Origin: Hygrocybe punicea
Taxonomy: Eukaryota; Basidiomycota; Agaricomycetes; Agaricales; Hygrophoraceae
Reading direction: 5' to 3'
DNA: 64,000 nucleotides
Assembly: GCA_963556145.1 (NCBI GenBank)
Contig: OY744468.1
Location: forward strand, 3,038,001-3,102,000
Part shown: piece by piece, positions 43,362-53,691 of the stretch
How positions within the stretch are numbered: position 1 is the first letter of the stretch
Layout of the letters: every line of letters begins with the position of its first letter
The notes under the pieces: model-generated
The model's database searches: none
Told to the model about the DNA's origin: nothing
The model's input: only the letters and a program-made list of their open reading frames with translations
Made by a program: the position numbers and the translations under genes

Positions 43362-45734
43362 TCAAATAGCGTATGCCTCCAGCAGGCCATCACTCCAGTG
43401 CTCGTCCTCACCGTGAGAGGCGTCATCGCCTTGGTCGTGGTACATAACATTCGGGACTTCTTTTGGTCCCAGGTTAAAATCAGCAGCAGAGAGCAAGGTG
43501 ACGATGTCGTCCAGGGCCTTCGGTCGGCGATGTGAGGAAGGAGTTAAAACCAGCGGATCGGTACTCGGAGTTTCGCTTACAGAAATAGAAGCTCTGGTAT
43601 CCGTAGGATTTGAAGCAGGAGGCAAACACGCAGATGAAACGCCAGAAGGGGTAAAAGCGGCACCAGAAGTCAAGGGAGGCGAACAAGATGTCACACAGTG
43701 ACCAAGGACGGAAGCAGTAGCGAGAGCTGCATTGCGCTTGGCCACCTGTAAAGGCAGAACCAGGGGACGAAGACCAGAAAACCGCTTAGGGTCATGCATA
43801 ACAGGGAAAGGTGGCAACCGATTGTGCTCCTGATCATCCGTAAGGTGGCCGTGGGAATATGGTGTTGACGGTACACCATGACAATGGGATTCATCAAATG
43901 CAGCGTGTATTGTCGACGTTCTTGACGGAGCGTGGTCGAGGGATCCTTGGGTGAGTCTTCGAGGTATTGTAAGCGTCGTCCCGAGCGGGGTAGGAGCAGG
44001 AGCAAAACCATCTTGTGCAAAAAGAAAAATACCACCAGTTCGTCGCTTAGCGTTGATTTCTTGGTAGATGAAGTGGTCATCGACCTTCCTAGAGAATGGG
44101 TGTTCTAGTTTGTATGGTGGCTTGAGGGTGTAATTGATGTCTTGTGTTGTATGTCCCACGGTAAGCATGAGTACCGTGTCGTCAGGAGGAGTGTCATTGA
44201 CATTGCCAAGAACGGGGTCTTCTGAATTGCACGCGTCAGCGGTAACCGTGGACACGATGTTTTGAAGGTCTTGATTTCGTGTGGATACTTTATCGTGGGG
44301 AGAACCGTCGGGCTTCTCATGAGCGGGGTCCTTCGGATTGCAAGTGTGAACGGCAGCGGTATGGATGACGATGGGCACAGGAACTTGTTCGGCAGGAAAA
44401 GCACTACCTCTTTTGGGGCTTGAAGGTGCGCTGGGCGGCGTGAGCTTGATCTCACACTGGTGTGTCGTCTGCGAGGGGGATTTGAACTGAGATTTTGGCT
44501 TGGACTTTGTAGGCGTGTCGATGCCTTGGTAGATAGAGATGTCGTAAATATTCGTGAGGCTGGGCTTCTTGGACGCCGCCCCCGCCGGAGGTGGGAAATG
44601 AAGGTCAGCTATGGCTGGCTTCCTCTTGAGCGACGGCGTCCTCGCTGGTGGTTGATCTTGATAAGGCATGAAATTCTCCAGATTTGCGGATGGGATAATC
44701 GCATAGACAACTTTCGGAGCGAAATAAGAGTCCGAATTGGTCCCGAAAGGGTCATTCAGATCAAAGTCCTCTTGTAGGCTTGGCGATACTTGCTTTTCAT
44801 TAGCGAGTGACCGCTTACTAGTCTTTCGTGTGGGAGTTTTGATGAACGCCGTCACGGGAGAGAGCGGGCTCCCGGGAGTTCGAGGGCTGAACGCTGAAGG
44901 AACTGTGAGGAAGTTGGACTTCTTGGCAGTAGCAGATGTGAAGAGAGGGGCGCCCTTGAAACCGCGCCGTTTACCAAGGTCGCCAATTCCTTGCGCGGAT
45001 GCATAGTCCTGTACCCATTGCTCCACATGATTGCAATGAGTATCGATCTCCGGTGAAACAATGAGAGGGCTATCGGTAGGTGAACACGGCAGTACAGGCG
45101 TTGCTGGCGGTGACGAGAAAGGTGTAGAGTAAACGGAAGAGTCCCCTGCTGATGACAGGGTCGGCGAAAAGATATCCGTGAAGTTCTCTTCGGTAGTAAA
45201 CGACAAAACAGAGACTCCGTCATCGGTGGGAGAAGGCGAAGGACTCCTGCATTTCAATGACATAACATATCGATGCATATCAGCATCCTGGATCCGAATA
45301 TCCTTGCCCTGCAAACAGTTCGACAGGACCGTAGGGGAAAATAGGATGTGCGGCATGCTCATATCTGAATGCTTTTTCTTAATCGCTGCCCGAGCATCCG
45401 TTGGCCCATCCGAATGATTTGTAGGCAGCTTGGATTCCATCTGTGGTCCACGACGGAAGTAATCACCGGCAAGATCTAGACACATATAAATCAAAGGCGA
45501 ATTCAAACAATGAATATGATCACCTTGATCCTGATTCGGGAACTCGTTGATCAGTGACGCCTGGGCGTGTGCCATAGATGGAACACCGAAAGAATTTGAA
45601 GAAACAGGTAACTCTGGAGGGGGCGGGCGAGGTTCGAGGGAGACCGCAAGGATCAAGACAGCATCGACTAGACAGGACCACACGAGGAAGAAGAGTTGGG
45701 TGATACTTGCGAAGGCGGTCTTAAACGAAGACAT
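43362..45734 (-). CDS. Uncharacterised 790-residue Ser/Pro-rich protein, single exon
   Basis: One uninterrupted frame of 790 codons in a region where most genes carry many introns. The N terminus has a hydrophobic segment (LFFLVWSCLVDAVLILAVSL, about residues 14-33) that could be a signal anchor. The rest is disordered: Ser/Pro/Thr-rich, with SPSPSPTDDG, FSSPPATPVLPCSPTDSP, FSPRTPGSPLSP and similar proline-directed phospho-sites. There are short basic clusters (KRRGFKG, KTPTRKTSKR, LKRKPA) and an acidic C terminus (HDQGDDASHGEDEHW). No catalytic domain is visible. The size, coding bias and TATA box about 80 bp upstream support a real gene. I cannot assign a function. Confidence 0.72.
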   Translation of the reverse strand: MSSFKTAFASITQLFFLVWSCLVDAVLILAVSLEPRPPPPELPVSSNSFGVPSMAHAQASLINEFPNQDQGDHIHCLNSPLIYMCLDLAGDYFRRGPQMESKLPTNHSDGPTDARAAIKKKHSDMSMPHILFSPTVLSNCLQGKDIRIQDADMHRYVMSLKCRSPSPSPTDDGVSVLSFTTEENFTDIFSPTLSSAGDSSVYSTPFSSPPATPVLPCSPTDSPLIVSPEIDTHCNHVEQWVQDYASAQGIGDLGKRRGFKGAPLFTSATAKKSNFLTVPSAFSPRTPGSPLSPVTAFIKTPTRKTSKRSLANEKQVSPSLQEDFDLNDPFGTNSDSYFAPKVVYAIIPSANLENFMPYQDQPPARTPSLKRKPAIADLHFPPPAGAASKKPSLTNIYDISIYQGIDTPTKSKPKSQFKSPSQTTHQCEIKLTPPSAPSSPKRGSAFPAEQVPVPIVIHTAAVHTCNPKDPAHEKPDGSPHDKVSTRNQDLQNIVSTVTADACNSEDPVLGNVNDTPPDDTVLMLTVGHTTQDINYTLKPPYKLEHPFSRKVDDHFIYQEINAKRRTGGIFLFAQDGFAPAPTPLGTTLTIPRRLTQGSLDHAPSRTSTIHAAFDESHCHGVPSTPYSHGHLTDDQEHNRLPPFPVMHDPKRFSGLRPLVLPLQVAKRNAALATASVLGHCVTSCSPPLTSGAAFTPSGVSSACLPPASNPTDTRASISVSETPSTDPLVLTPSSHRRPKALDDIVTLLSAADFNLGPKEVPNVMYHDQGDDASHGEDEHWSDGLLEAYAI

Positions 45735-45813
45735 GAAAGGCTATGGCAAGAAGTTGGCCTTTTGCAGATAGTCAAAGAAAATGGAGGCAGCCGATTAGAA
45801 GGATACTCGAGCA

Positions 45814-45820
45814 TTTTATA
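45814..45820 (-). promoter_or_regulatory. TATA box of the 790-residue protein gene
   Basis: TATAAAA on the minus strand, about 80 bp upstream of the ATG at 45734, a normal distance in filamentous fungi. Confidence 0.5.
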
Positions 45821-46338
45821 GTGCCAGAGGAACCAGTCAGCCTCGCCAAATGAACTGATGTGATTTGAATTTGCTATGCCCTGTGCTGCTAACTAGAGCG
45901 CTGAGGCCTGAAGCCTGAGGGCCCAATCGTGCGTCCGAGTCAAGCCGTCCCTCTATGGGGTGGTTCCTGAACCAATATTAATGGGTTGGGAGTTTGGCGA
46001 GACATTGAACATCGGTATTGGGCACTTGAAGTCAACTGTGCTGAGTCACGTGCTCGTACAAGCCATTATTATTTGGCGGAATCGGACAAGGACAAGGACT
46101 CGGAGGTATTAAATGTTTTCAACCTGGGCAGAGGAGGAACAATCCCATCATGATCTACTAGTGATTGAGAGCACTGATCAACTGACCTCCAAGAACACGT
46201 CCACGAGAAGGATAGACTCATCTTGGACTCATCCTCTTCAGTACTTGTTCAACAAACGCTCGCTTGAAAATTATGTTCAAACCCAACTTTACAAATTGTA
46301 GTGATACATTGTACATTATCATTTTCTTCTTTGTTTCT
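45821..46338. other. Intergenic region
   Basis: About 520 bp holding upstream sequence of the 790-residue gene and the 3' end of the oxidoreductase gene. A short plus-strand frame (46113-46301) has no recognisable content. GC-rich direct and inverted bits (GAGGCCTGAAGCCTGAGGGCCC) lie near 45903. Confidence 0.35.
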
Positions 46339-48918
46339 TCACGCGGATCCCCTCCGAGTCACAATCACTGACTCGGTGGACAAATCTACCGCCAGAAGGT
46401 CCTAGTTCGGGCCAGAAAACCAATAATGACATGACCATGAAAACACCGCAGTAAATCTTACCTCTCCTTCCTTCAACTTCTCAGGCGAAGGCATCAGTCC
46501 CAACCTGAGCAGCTCTGACGCCTTGCTGACGATAGGATCATTCTGCATACTATAACCATGCCACGTCAAAACCATTATTCGGCCAATAAACAATGGCACC
46601 TACGTAGCAACAGCGACCACCTTTCCCTCTTTCACGTAATACGCAATGAACTGCGTACAAAACATGAGATTAGGTATCGAGAACAAAGACAGATGTAACT
46701 CACTTTCATCTCCGCAGGATCTCCCCGCAAGATGACGTCGTCAAACCCGACGCCCCGACCACAGTACCGCAAACCTTCTGTACTAACCATCAGATTCACG
46801 CTTGAAAGTTAAGTTAACACTCGGGAAACGCACGTGCACTCCAAAAGACTGGAACTTTCACAAATGGCTGCGGGTTGCCTGCGATTGTTTTTCCAACAGC
46901 TCGACCGTGGTTTCCAGCGACCTTTCAGAAAACGAATGACTGAAAACTGAAACGTCGGACGAGCAGAAATCGTACATTCCAATGTTCGATTCTGACATCC
47001 GTGCCATCTTCCACATCAGGGTAATGCGCGATGTCACCTATATCCATGCTCAACGGGCAATGAGGAATCTGCCTACGACGAACTCACCAATAGCATAAAC
47101 ATCTTTTACGCCCTTGACTCTTAAGAATTCATCTACCTTGATTCCCCCGTCCCTCTCTAACTGGATCCCGCTGCCCCTCAAGAATTCCGTCGCAGGCGCC
47201 ACACCCACACCCATGATGACGAAATCGGTCGCGATCGTCTGTCCGTTAACAATAACACCCGCCGCCAGAGCACCATTATCTTCGGCTGGCACTATCTTCT
47301 CGACTTTGCTCTGCATGTGAAATTTCATGCCCTGTGCCTCATAATACTGCGCGTGGCGAGTTCTATATGCAGATGGTTATAGGGCATATGACAAGACAAA
47401 CCTGCTTGAACCCCTTTCCAACATCCTTGCCAAGAACGGCCTCGAACGGATACTCCTCCATTCCAATGACGTCGATAGAAGCGAGTTTGCGCGGAACGAC
47501 GGTATTGGCGACTTCCATGCTGATAAACGAGCTCCCGATGACGACCATACGCTTTCCCTCCTGCGCGGCTGTACCCGACAACGAAACCGCGCGTAGAAAA
47601 CTTGTTTCGAATACACGGAGAGCAGAAACAGAATTTACTCGCACCTGCATTCACCTTTTTTGCATCTTCTATTCCTCTGAACGTATACACGTTTTCAAGT
47701 GTAGCGCCCTCCACCGGCAGCCGTCGCGGTGTACCGCCAGTAGCGAGGACAAGTTTATCGTATGCAAAGGTCTCCTTGCCCCCTTCAAGCACAATGTTCT
47801 TACTTTCGATATTCACAGATGCAACGGTCTGTGCAGCAGACGTTAGATTCCGTATTTAAGGCTGCCATAGGACCAGACTTACAACACCAGTGCGAACTGT
47901 GGTGCCATACTTGATCTTGAGATCCGCTGCTGTATGAAACTCTAGCTTGGTAAGGTCTGTGGTGAGAGTCTTGCTGAGTTTAGTCCTGGGAGAGTACGGA
48001 GAGTTTGCGTGCATTCCTCGATAACAGAGGAAAGCTGACCTATCAATTGGCATATGAGGCTCGTTCGTAAAAATCGTGATTGCTCCTTTATATCCATGCT
48101 GCAAACAACAACTGGATCAATCTGCTGGACCCTTCATCCCAAGCACCAGGGACGTACCTCCCGCAGACTTTCAACGGCATAGAACGTTCCAGACCCCCCA
48201 CCAACAATGACTACACCCTTCCCGCTGCTTTCGTTGCTAGTCACAAGTAACTTGGGTGCACGAGCCTTGTTTTCTTGAAGGGTACGTACAGGGTCGGCAG
48301 TGACATGAATCTTCCCGTCAGCGATGTGTGTCTTGAAGGAGTGCAAAGCGCTTGGAGCAGGGGCATCCTCTACAATACGAGGAATTTTAGAAAGAGTCGA
48401 GACCGCTTGGAAAGGAATTGAGGCACCTATATCGCCTGTGCAAACATTGAAGCAGGCTAGGGGTAATGGCATAATGAGTGGGAGAATAAAAACATCGGGA
48501 TTCAAAGAGAACCAACCTCCGTGCCATTGACTACGTCAAACGGAGGTGTATAAGGTAAATAAACCGTCGACAGAGGGAAAGAGTGTACCAAACGACTCTA
48601 CCATCAGCTGAGAGAACAGCTTTATGGAGCGGTGCACCATAATGAGTGCAGAAAGCACTAGTTGCATAAATTTTGTCGCCCAAGCGAGACAACAGAACCT
48701 TCCCCTTTTCAAAAGCGACTTCTTTCCTTGAAATTGAAGATGAAATATAGATTGCACTTTCGAAGTTCTCGCAGAGTCGCTCACATCTGTCCATCCTGAA
48801 GCTCTGCATAATCGAGAACAGCGATGGTCTTGAGAGACATATTACGAACGGTAAATGTTGATCGAGAAATTTTTGTGCTGTTGCAGATGGTCGCAGCCAG
48901 AAAGCCAACTTTCAGCAT
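46339..48918 (-). CDS. Rieske / AIF-like FAD-NAD(P)H oxidoreductase
   Basis: Flavoprotein reductase fused to an N-terminal [2Fe-2S] Rieske domain, the layout of human AIFM3 and fungal AIF-like proteins. The start at 48918 gives a cationic leader (MLKVGFLAATICNSTKISRS) that may target mitochondria, with an internal Met at MSLKTIAVLD. Rieske ligands: SAFCTHYGAPLHKAV, and CQWHGACFNVCTGD rebuilt across two introns (48585-48530 region). FAD motif: VVIVGGGSGTFYAVESLRE. Then PIDRTKLSK, LVLATGGTPRRLPVEG, the NAD motif MVVIGSSFISMEVAN, VIMGVGVAPATEFL, VYAIGDIAHYPD and, near the end, VFWSAQGLRYCGRG. The last exon gives DLLAVDLSTESVIVTRRGSA. All cofactor motifs are intact. About 560 residues and about 12 introns. 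The physiological substrate is unknown; roles in apoptosis-like death or iron-sulfur electron transfer are possible but unproven. Confidence 0.87.
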
Positions 48919-50373
48919 AAACGGATTGTGCAAAGTCACATAACTGTAAGAAACCCTAACCTTGATCTGGTTCTTTCGTAACGGTTCTCAGTGTTCCTGT
49001 GGTCGTCAATGAAATTTGCGAACAGCACGCTTGCAGTGATTTTTTCCAGTCCCACCATGCACACCATTCACTAACGTTAGGAACGGTTAGTTACAGGATC
49101 CCCAATAAATACAGGCATCTGAACGGACAGTTTGACCTCCCATGTGCGACATTGTGCGTGCCGCTGTGTGGCGAAATCGGCGGAACACTACGTCTAAGTG
49201 ATGCTTCCGTCCAAGATGGCAGTCACTGTTACCGTTGCTGTCGACGGAACAGGGGTTACGCTGTCTCCTTCGGTTGGCGGCTCGCGGGGACACAGCTACG
49301 CCGTCGTAGCTCCTGCGACCACTCGTATCCTTGGCTTGCTTTCTGCTGTTCTTACAAAATTTTCACTTCTAGTACACCTGCTTTGTTTGTCTTCCCATCC
49401 CTGCTATCATCTCAACTCGAACTCAGCTCACCCTTTTATGAATGGTCGGAACCGAGCGCATGAATTTTACACACAAGTTGCCGCAATCAGAAGCTTTTTT
49501 CGTACGCTCTTGTGAAACGCCATGCTCATTCAGTTTTCAGCGCTGATTGTCACCAGTAATACCCCCGTCACGAGTTACAAATGGCCATTGATCCGCTCTT
49601 TGGGTGTAACCGCGTGCGCATTGCGCAACGGCCCTCGCGCAGGGATTGGACCAACACCATGGTTTGTTCGGACATCCAATTCACTTTCCCCCAACTTGAT
49701 ACCAGCCACATCGGATCTATGATTGTGCCTGAATGGGTCACACCTCGAGCTCTAGATCTCTAAAGTATCCACATGGGGAATTGTCTTGTCGGTCAGAAAC
49801 TCTTCTGCGTCTGTGTCGTCGACAGACAGAATGAAGTTTCAGAAAACCGACGTAAGGTAGGAGTCACCGCTGAGTTGTTATGTCGACCTGACTCCTGCGG
49901 TATGCTGACTCAGTCTTTTGTTCGCTTATTTCAGGTTCCCCCACGCATATCTCCCTGACCTTTGGTGGAGCATATGTCCGATAGTTAGTGAGCTCCATCA
50001 TCATTTGGTCTGAAATCTCATGCGTGTTGCGGCATACTCCGACGGCTTGCCATCTTCGAGAGGTGGATAGTATGTCACCCTCTGCCAATTCACTCCTTAC
50101 ACTACTTGGGCTGGCCATTTGCGTGCATTTTTTTATTACTTTTTCCATGCATGTAGCATGGTAATACGTGTACGGTACAATGGCAACGACAATTGCGTTG
50201 CCGGTCTTGCCAGTGATGTGACTGGAAGGCTGAGGTGGCACGGGAGCAAATAAAGCACGACAGAACTAAAAAGAGCCAGCTCCCTGTCGAAATCCAGTCG
50301 GCTGTTCACCGTTCACCACGCAAACTCACCCCCCTCAACATCAACCACAACGTCGTTCACAGCTATCCAGACA
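48919..50373. other. 1.45 kb region without a recognised gene
   Basis: It lies between two divergently transcribed genes. Several plus-strand frames of 60-150 codons (about 48999-49463, 49198-49515, 49522-49763) have intron-like boundaries but no domain that I recognise. One (49204-49330, MAVTVTVAVDGTGVTLSPSVGG) looks protein-like. It could be promoter sequence, or a fast-evolving small secreted or orphan gene. Confidence 0.35.
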
Positions 50374-52404
50374 ATGCAGGCTGCAGTGCACCAGCTGCCA
50401 CTGCAGTCGCTTTCACAATACAGTCATCCATCGCTCAACGGCATCAACGGCATTTTGAACCCAATCCCCACTGGTCCACCTGTCATCCCGACTCCCCCCG
50501 TTGCGACACGCAAGCGGAAACGTCCTCATCAATGCGCTGTTAGCTACAGCGAAGTCCAGGAGGTCGACCACGAAGGTAGACTTCGTGAGGTAATAGTGAT
50601 TGAAGATACGCCTCCTCCTCCTCTCACAATATCACCGGCGACTACACACTACCATGGTTACTCTGCGTCTTACCAGCCTCCCATTTACTCTGCACCAATC
50701 AGAACACGAGCACGAGCGGCTGCCGAGGCTCAAGCCTTATCTGCCAGTAGCTCAGCCGCAATCGCTGCGCCAGCTGCAAAGAAGAGGAGAAAGGACCCTG
50801 CCGACGAAATACGTCCTCCCCCCCCAAAGAAGGCTGTAAGGGCTCCTCCGCCATCCTCCACTCTACCTACAACGAAATCGTGGGCTAGCGGCAGTGCTGC
50901 CGTTCCAGATGATGTGCGTGTTCCTTCGTAGTTGAGATTACGTACCACAACTGACTAATTCAATTTCACACAGGCATCGAAAGGTCCTGTTCCATGCGAT
51001 GATAAGGAAGGACATTATATTATAGTTGCTGACGATATTATCCACGGCCACTGTAAGTCGTCTGTTTCTGTCCTTTTCCTTTCGCCTGTCGTCTGACTGT
51101 CGCGATTCCAGATCGCACTGTGCGACTCCTTGGACAAGGAACTTTCGGAAAAGTCGTCGAGGCCATTGATACAAAGACAAACGCAAGAGTAGCCATCAAG
51201 ATCATTCGCGCCATCCCCAAATACCGAGACGCAAGTAAAATCGAGGTTCGAGTACTCCAGAAACTCAAGGAGCGCGACCCACTGAACAGACAGTGTGTAA
51301 CTCCACTATCGTAGATTCGCTTGGCTTAACGTCTCCTATGTAGTAAATGTATTCATCTCCTCAACTGGTTCGACCACCGCAACCACATATGCCTCGTTTC
51401 CGAGCTTCTTGGCATGTGTGTCTATGATTTTCTCAAGGAAAATGATTTTGCGCCTTTCCCGCGACAACACATTCAAGCCTTTGCTAGACAACTGCTCGGT
51501 AGTGTCGCATGTGAGTTCGATTTACTTTCGTCCATATTATCCGCGTTGAACATGAATCATTTTCAACTTCTCTAGTTCTGCACGATCTTCATCTTATCCA
51601 CACGGATTTGAAACCGGAAAATATTTTACTTGTCCGCAACGATTATAAAGTACTACAAGTACAAGTCCCGGGAAAGGTTGTGTTCCCATTCTCTCACCCC
51701 TGTATATCTGTATCTAACGATCAACGTCTTCTTAGCGTAACGCACCTCCTCGAAACAAGCGGATATTGTTGTCAAATGACATCCGTCTGATTGATTTTGG
51801 TTCGGCTACGTTTGAGGAAGAGTACCATTCTACGGTCGTGTCCACTCGTCATTACCGTGCACCAGAAATCATTCTCGGTCTGTACCATTTCTTCATTTCA
51901 TGAGAACATTCGCTGATATGTATCACAAAGGTCTCGGCTGGTCATATCCATGCGACGCATACTCACTGGGTTGTATACTTGTTGAATTTTTCACCGGTGT
52001 TGCTCTTTTCCAGACCCACGACAATCTAGAGCACCTCGCGATGATGGAGATGGTCATGGGCAAGATGCCAGATCGATTCGCCCGCGCCGGTGCACGATCT
52101 AAGCCAGAATTTTTTAAGGATGGGAGTAAGCTTGATTGGCCAAAAGCAAGGGCTTCTAGACAAAGCAAAAAGGATGTACGGGCTACTCGAGCACTTCAGG
52201 TATGTACTCATACCCATTGCGATTGTCACCTGTTCTGACGAGAAGCTTCCTTGTCAGGACGTTATACCACCAACGGATCTCATAAACCGTCAATTTCTTC
52301 ACCTCGTCCAGCGACTTCTCACATTTGACCCTGCGCAACGTATATCGGTGCGGGAGGCACTTCACCATCCGTATTTCCAGCTGAACATTCCGAATGAAAT
52401 ATAA
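50374..52404 (+). CDS. LAMMER (CLK-type) dual-specificity protein kinase
   Basis: Nuclear kinase that phosphorylates SR-type splicing factors and acts in cell-cycle and stress control (Lkh1/Kns1/CLK family). The first roughly 185 residues are Pro/Ser/Ala-rich with basic nuclear signals (TRKRKRP, AKKRRKD). The kinase domain begins [20 protein letters not shown] and continues [48 protein letters not shown] and [15 protein letters not shown] (catalytic loop). Further on are [32 protein letters not shown] (DFG and activation segment) and [20 protein letters not shown]. The signature [11 protein letters not shown] stands in place of EHLAMMERILG. It ends LNIPNEI. Introns interrupt each block (for example PLNRH joined to KCIHLLNW). 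All catalytic residues are present. Confidence 0.92.
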
Positions 52405-53691
52405 ACGTTTCGTCTTGCTTCCCCGCATACCTCTCTTCTATGGACCGACGCCTCCTATCTGTTATTACAACCAAGTGTACCACTCCCTCGATACAATATC
52501 CCTTTCGCGTTACCAATCGTGTTTCCTAGTACAGCCAACTACGTCTCCGAAGTCGGCCGACCACAAACAAAGTGTAATCGTTGTACTATCTTTACTTCAC
52601 GCATCCCACCATACCATACCTGCACTTTTCAAGCACCACTCATTTAGATTTCTCCCAGCATTGACATCATCCAGCCACTCATTCTTCGCCTGCATATCAT
52701 TCTTCAAGTTTCCCCCCCGTTGTTTATCTTTCACATTTGCGCCTCTCGAGGAGTCTACCAGCGTCTATCTATGGTCTAGCACATCTCTGTACACCGCGAA
52801 TGGAATCAAAGTACCTAGAAACAATGCTTTCACGGACATTTTTGCTCATGACCACCTTTTCGGTGCACGAACCGGTACCTGCGATTGGTCAGGTGAGTTT
52901 TTGCCAACGAACGTGCAGTGCGGCTAATCCTCGGAAATTAAATAACGAATGGCAGGCGCTTCCCTTTCTTCCTTTCTGTATAATAAGTACTGAGCTTTGC
53001 GAAACGAAACAGTAGTCGGAAAAAAAAAACAGACAATTCCAGGGTGCGAGCGAATAACTGTTGTATCGACGCAACACTTGCAACAATATTGCAATGGTCT
53101 AGCCTTGTATTGCCTCGTACGTTCTGCTTACTGAAATTTCATCAGCACGGTCCGCCACCGTCAACCATAAGGATATCGTCGACCGACGTCCTCCGCCTAG
53201 CGGGTTTAAACATGCGCATGCCTCGCTGAATCGCATGGGGACATGATCTGGCGAGGGGATACTTATCGGGCCAATGTTAGAGGGGTTCTAATGCACCGAC
53301 GAAAATAATTTACTTGCTATCGATATCAAATGTATCATTGACCCGCGGGATACCTGTGTGCAGACTATCGGTCAATATTAATGTAGATACTACAAGGCCA
53401 GTGTTCCGTCGGCGAGTTTGCCACGAATTCGAGAAGAATGAGCATTGAGTTCTGCATCAATATCTTTCGGGTACAACTCTGGTCGGGCCACTGGCTGTCA
53501 CCACTAAGTACTAAGCGTTGATGCAACGTTGATGGTGTGCATTGTAAGAGTTCAATTTCAAAACGAGAAACTAATGATTACATCACAATCGTTGGTAATA
53601 CAGATTACAGGACGGTGGTAGAATACAATGAGCACACAGTTCATGAAACAGGTTAAACATGAAGTCAGCTGTTACGATAGAAATAGGCCTT
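52405..53691. other. 1.3 kb convergent intergenic region
   Basis: Between the ends of the LAMMER kinase and the second aspartic protease. Frames up to 177 codons (52394-52927) are low-information and give no domain. An A9 run lies at about 53021. No gene is supported. Confidence 0.4.

Noticed and set aside
52394..52927. 177-codon plus-strand frame after the LAMMER kinase
   Set aside because: Low-information Ser/His/Phe-rich translation that overlaps the kinase stop, with no motif or splice support.
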